The translations under genes were made by a program, and so were the position numbers. Shown piece by piece: positions 61,667 to 64,000 of a stretch of 64,000 bases of DNA. How positions within the stretch are numbered: position 1 is the first letter of the stretch; every line of letters begins with the position of its first letter. The DNA is from UMGS1002 sp045586785 (GTDB taxonomy: Bacteria > Bacillota > Clostridia > Oscillospirales > CAG-272): NCBI GenBank assembly GCA_045586785.1, contig JAZNBA010000089.1, forward strand, positions 1 through 64,000, given 5' to 3'. The notes under the pieces were generated by a model that ran no database searches, was not told where the DNA came from, and was given only the letters and a program-made list of their open reading frames with translations.

Positions 61667-62449
61667 ATGACAGAGTTTACCAAGGATTACTCCTTTCACC
61701 ACACATCCGACACGCCGCGGCGCGACGGCTTTCACCGCCATATGCACAACGGCTACGAAATACTTTATTTCGTCCGCGGCGACGCGGAATATATAATCGA
61801 GGGCTCGGTCTACCGCCTCAAGCCCCGCGACCTTTTGTTCATTCATCCCCGTACCTTTCACTACCTCAGCCCGCTGACCGAAGCAACCTACGAGCGCTTC
61901 GTCATTCACTTTCCCGAGCACCTGATACCGCCCTCCTGCCTTGACTTTGCGCGCTCATCCAAAAACATTTACCGCGTGCCGCGTGGCTCGGATATCGACC
62001 GTTTTTTTGAGTCCTGGGAGGCAGCCGAGGCTAAATTCTCGGAGAGTGAAATGCGTGAATATCTTTATCCGTCAATAACGCCTGCCATGCTGTACCTGCA
62101 TCATCTCAACACCAACGAACCCGTCAAACCCATACGTGAGCACCGCACGCTGGAGAATATTCTGCGTTATATTGACGAGCACCCCGAGCGCCGTATAACT
62201 GCCGCCGAGCTATCACAGAAATTTTACGTCAGCACCTCATTTATAGTTCACACCTTCCGCCGCACGCTGGGCATCAGTCTTATGCAGTACATAGAAAAAA
62301 AGCGCATACTTTACGCCGAGGCGCAAATACACGGAGGTATGTCGCCCACCGACGTGGCAAAGCTTTGCAATTACGAAAATTATTCAACCTTTTACCGTCA
62401 GTACAAAAAAGTGCTGGGACACTCGCCCGCAACGGATGTAAAGAACTGA
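61667..62449 (+). CDS. AraC-family regulator with cupin sensor domain
   Basis: A 260-residue regulator. The N-terminal cupin (about 15-90) has HRHMHNGYEILYFVRG and PRDLLFIHPRTFHYL; the C-terminal AraC domain (about 160-258) has two helix-turn-helix units (ITAAELSQKFYVSTSFIVHT, and TDVAKLCNYENYSTFYRQYK). Start at 61667 follows GGAGGT. Divergent from the nine-gene operon, so it is the likely activator of glucuronide use, with a sugar as ligand. Confidence 0.92.
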   Translation: MTEFTKDYSFHHTSDTPRRDGFHRHMHNGYEILYFVRGDAEYIIEGSVYRLKPRDLLFIHPRTFHYLSPLTEATYERFVIHFPEHLIPPSCLDFARSSKNIYRVPRGSDIDRFFESWEAAEAKFSESEMREYLYPSITPAMLYLHHLNTNEPVKPIREHRTLENILRYIDEHPERRITAAELSQKFYVSTSFIVHTFRRTLGISLMQYIEKKRILYAEAQIHGGMSPTDVAKLCNYENYSTFYRQYKKVLGHSPATDVKN

Positions 62450-62527
62450 CTTCGTAAGCACCGTGCCAAAACTGCAATATAAATTTTTTATCACTTCATA
62501 CGACGACTTTTTGTAAAAAAATATTTT

Positions 62528-62613
62528 GTAGGGGACGATGCCCACATCGTCCCGCAACCCATGAAATTAATTAAAAAATAGGTTATCGGGACGATGTGGG
62601 CATCGTCCCCTAC
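62528..62613. repeat. MITE-like palindromic repeat, copy 4
   Basis: GTAGGGGACGATGCCC start, arms with CACATCGTCCCG and complement, end CATCGTCCCCTAC. Same subtype as copy 2. Between the AraC gene and the ECF-like promoter at 62649. Confidence 0.88.
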
Positions 62614-62648
62614 AATATAAAAAATTTTTAAAAATTTTCAAAATTTCA

Positions 62649-62674
62649 TGGAACTTTTGGAGAAAAACGACGAT
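62649..62674 (+). promoter_or_regulatory. ECF-sigma-like promoter of the 62709 operon
   Basis: TGGAAC (62649-62654), 16-nt spacer, CGAT (62671-62674), followed by TATATAA. Same spacing as the sites at 10946-10971 and 15760-15785, and its spacer shares TTTTGGAG with the first. Confidence 0.6.
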
Positions 62675-62708
62675 TATATAAATAGAGAGTCTTTTCGGAG
62701 GTATCCAT

Positions 62709-63056
62709 ATGAAAAAAGTACGTAATATCGCTTTACTGATGACACCCGTTCTGCTGTTTTTCGTTCTTGTCGTTCCCTACCAAATACTGAACGAAGAGGT
62801 GCTGGTAGACATTTTCGGCTGCGGCTGCCCAAAGCTGGACGAAAACGGCGAGATGATACACTCATATTTCAACGCCAACGATTTCACAACCATCTTCTGG
62901 TCAGTCATCGCGGCGGCGGCAACAGTAGGCTCGGTCTTTCTTTCGCGCCTGATACCCCGCGAAAAAATTTGGCTCAGAATCGTTTACATAGCGGCGACTC
63001 TGGCAATATCATTATTTATAGCATATACTTTCCGTCAGGGGATGATGTGGAATTGA
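62709..63056 (+). CDS. Small three-span membrane protein, unknown function
   Basis: A 115-residue protein with spans at about 7-26, 60-78 and 88-107. Between the first two is an outside loop with CGCPKLDENGE, a CxC pair. TCGGAGG precedes the ATG. No family recognised. It is 14 bp before a lipoprotein gene and shares its ECF-like promoter. Confidence 0.75.
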   Translation: MKKVRNIALLMTPVLLFFVLVVPYQILNEEVLVDIFGCGCPKLDENGEMIHSYFNANDFTTIFWSVIAAAATVGSVFLSRLIPREKIWLRIVYIAATLAISLFIAYTFRQGMMWN

Positions 63057-63070
63057 GAGGAGTCAAAAAT

Positions 63071-63949
63071 ATGAAAAAAAGTATTGCAATAATTTTGGTG
63101 CTTGCCGCATTGATGTGCGTTTTAGCAGGCTGCGGACAGCGCTATCGCGGCCCCATTGCCTGCGCGGTCCATATAGCCGATGACGGTGTCACCGTAACAA
63201 CTTCGCTGGTGGACCTCACCGAAGCCACGCAAAAAACTATACTTAAAATGATGAACAGCGGCAAATGGCAGAATGACACAGTCAAATGCCGAAGTAACAT
63301 AAAATTCAGCACCCAAAGTGCCGTTATAGAATACAATGCCGAGCTGGGCGTGTTCAACGATACAACGCACCGCCGCTCCTGCATAGTGTCCGAGCGCGAC
63401 AGAAATATCGTCAACGGTATATTCTGGGATGTTTATTATGCCGCAGACCCGGATAACCTGAAAGACAACGAGCAAACGACCACCGCCGCAGTCACGCCCG
63501 ACGAAGAAATAAAAAACGTCAGCCAAGTCTATGTAACATCCGGTGACGCAAAAATATATCCCGTCAGCGGTATGCTGTGGATGGAATTGCAATCGGGTCC
63601 CAACGAAGACGGTACATATAACAGCGTCAGCGCCGACGGAGCGGGCGTGTCCTTTTGGCTGTCAGATATAAAAAACGGCAAAGGCGCCGCTATCGATGCC
63701 GCTATTCCCTGTCTTACACTTGACGGTGCGGTGAGTGCCACCGTTCCCGTCAACGGCAGTATACAGGCTGTATCTGTCATTGACCTGTCAGATTGGAGCG
63801 AACGCCCCACAACACTGCCAGAGCTCGAAAAGCTGGAGCACGGCGAATATTACATAATAATGAGCGTCGTTCTGTCGGGCAACTGCGACCCCGACGCGCC
63901 GCAAAATAAATATTGCTATGAAGATATATTCAAGCTTATCGTAGAATAA
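63071..63949 (+). CDS. Lipoprotein of unknown function
   Basis: A 292-residue lipoprotein (lipobox VLAGC, Cys near residue 20). The mature part is beta-rich with no domain I recognise; a Thr/Asp linker (about 140-150) divides it in two, so it may hold two domains. Start at 63071 gives a normal signal peptide and has GAGAGGAG upstream. Second gene behind the ECF-like promoter. Confidence 0.8.
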   Translation: MKKSIAIILVLAALMCVLAGCGQRYRGPIACAVHIADDGVTVTTSLVDLTEATQKTILKMMNSGKWQNDTVKCRSNIKFSTQSAVIEYNAELGVFNDTTHRRSCIVSERDRNIVNGIFWDVYYAADPDNLKDNEQTTTAAVTPDEEIKNVSQVYVTSGDAKIYPVSGMLWMELQSGPNEDGTYNSVSADGAGVSFWLSDIKNGKGAAIDAAIPCLTLDGAVSATVPVNGSIQAVSVIDLSDWSERPTTLPELEKLEHGEYYIIMSVVLSGNCDPDAPQNKYCYEDIFKLIVE

Positions 63950-63951
63950 AC

Positions 63952-63986
63952 AAATGCTCCCGAAAGATCTTCGGGAGCATTTGTTT
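63952..63986 (+). terminator. Terminator of the 62709-63949 operon
   Basis: AAATGCTCCCGAA (63952-63964), 5-nt loop, TTCGGGAGCATTT (63970-63982), then GTTTT. Confidence 0.9.
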
Positions 63987-64000
63987 TGCGTATTTACTTT

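Noticed and set aside
1..64000. Genomic island, prophage or integrative element
   Set aside because: No integrase, transposase, relaxase, phage structural gene or tRNA-flanked repeat is present; gene content is mixed housekeeping and surface functions.

Overview
This window looks like chromosomal DNA from an uncultured, gut-type member of the Clostridia (Firmicutes). That is an inference from the gene set. It holds a Rex repressor, DnaD and DnaI/DnaC-type primosome genes, small sigma factors with anti-sigma-like partners, many Gram-positive lipoproteins, InlB-type and BspA-type surface repeats, an N-terminal dockerin, and promoters with ordinary TTGACA-17-TATAAT spacing. I see no tRNA, rRNA, CRISPR array, integrase or transposase.

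Layout. 1-3.2 kb: a GntR(YtrA)-ABC exporter operon with a perfect operator palindrome over its promoter. 3.2-9.2 kb (minus): dCMP deaminase, lipoprotein, rimI, tsaD, then rex-dnaD-dnaC; the gap before rex holds six exact DnaA-box-like 9-mers. 9.3-12.7 kb: an MFS operon ending in a 44-residue membrane peptide, divergent from a cardiolipin synthase. 12.7-20.8 kb: envelope genes (a triple-repeat lipoprotein, a VWA lipoprotein, and two divergent wall hydrolases with InlB-like repeats). 20.9-23.7 kb: MoxR-DUF58-DUF4129-like operon. 23.8-28.5 kb: a 1572-residue dockerin/BspA-LRR protein. 28.7-36.8 kb: a six-gene operon of two LRR lipoproteins, three SPFH (HflK/HflC-like) proteins and a P1B-type ATPase. 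37-42.3 kb: an atypical Gfo/Idh/MocA protein, a LamG-LamG-phosphoesterase, a 47-residue six-cysteine protein and a coiled-coil membrane protein. 42.4-43.8 kb: ECF-transporter S component with type III pantothenate kinase. 44-46.6 kb: sigma factor, anti-sigma-like protein and lipoprotein with a shared 40-bp promoter element. 46.6-48.9 kb: a palindromic repeat block, a TIM-barrel protein and a DMT exporter. 49.1-51.2 kb: a second sigma/membrane-protein pair. 51.6-62.4 kb: a BNR-repeat protein, a nine-gene minus-strand operon for glucuronate catabolism with two oxidoreductases and two epimerase-like TIM barrels, and a divergent AraC regulator. 62.5-64 kb: a small membrane protein and a lipoprotein behind an ECF-like promoter.

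How it fits together. The nine-gene operon encodes the complete route glucuronate, fructuronate, mannonate, KDG, KDPG, then pyruvate plus glyceraldehyde-3-phosphate. Its four upstream genes are the right classes for oxidative (3-keto) cleavage of glucuronides, which would explain why no classical glycosidase is present. The SPFH/LRR/ATPase operon and the DnaA-box array before rex-dnaD-dnaC are the other strongest candidates for undescribed biology. Three ECF-like promoters with the same 16-nt spacing point to a small envelope-stress regulon. A family of GTAGGGG-ended palindromes occurs four times, always between genes.
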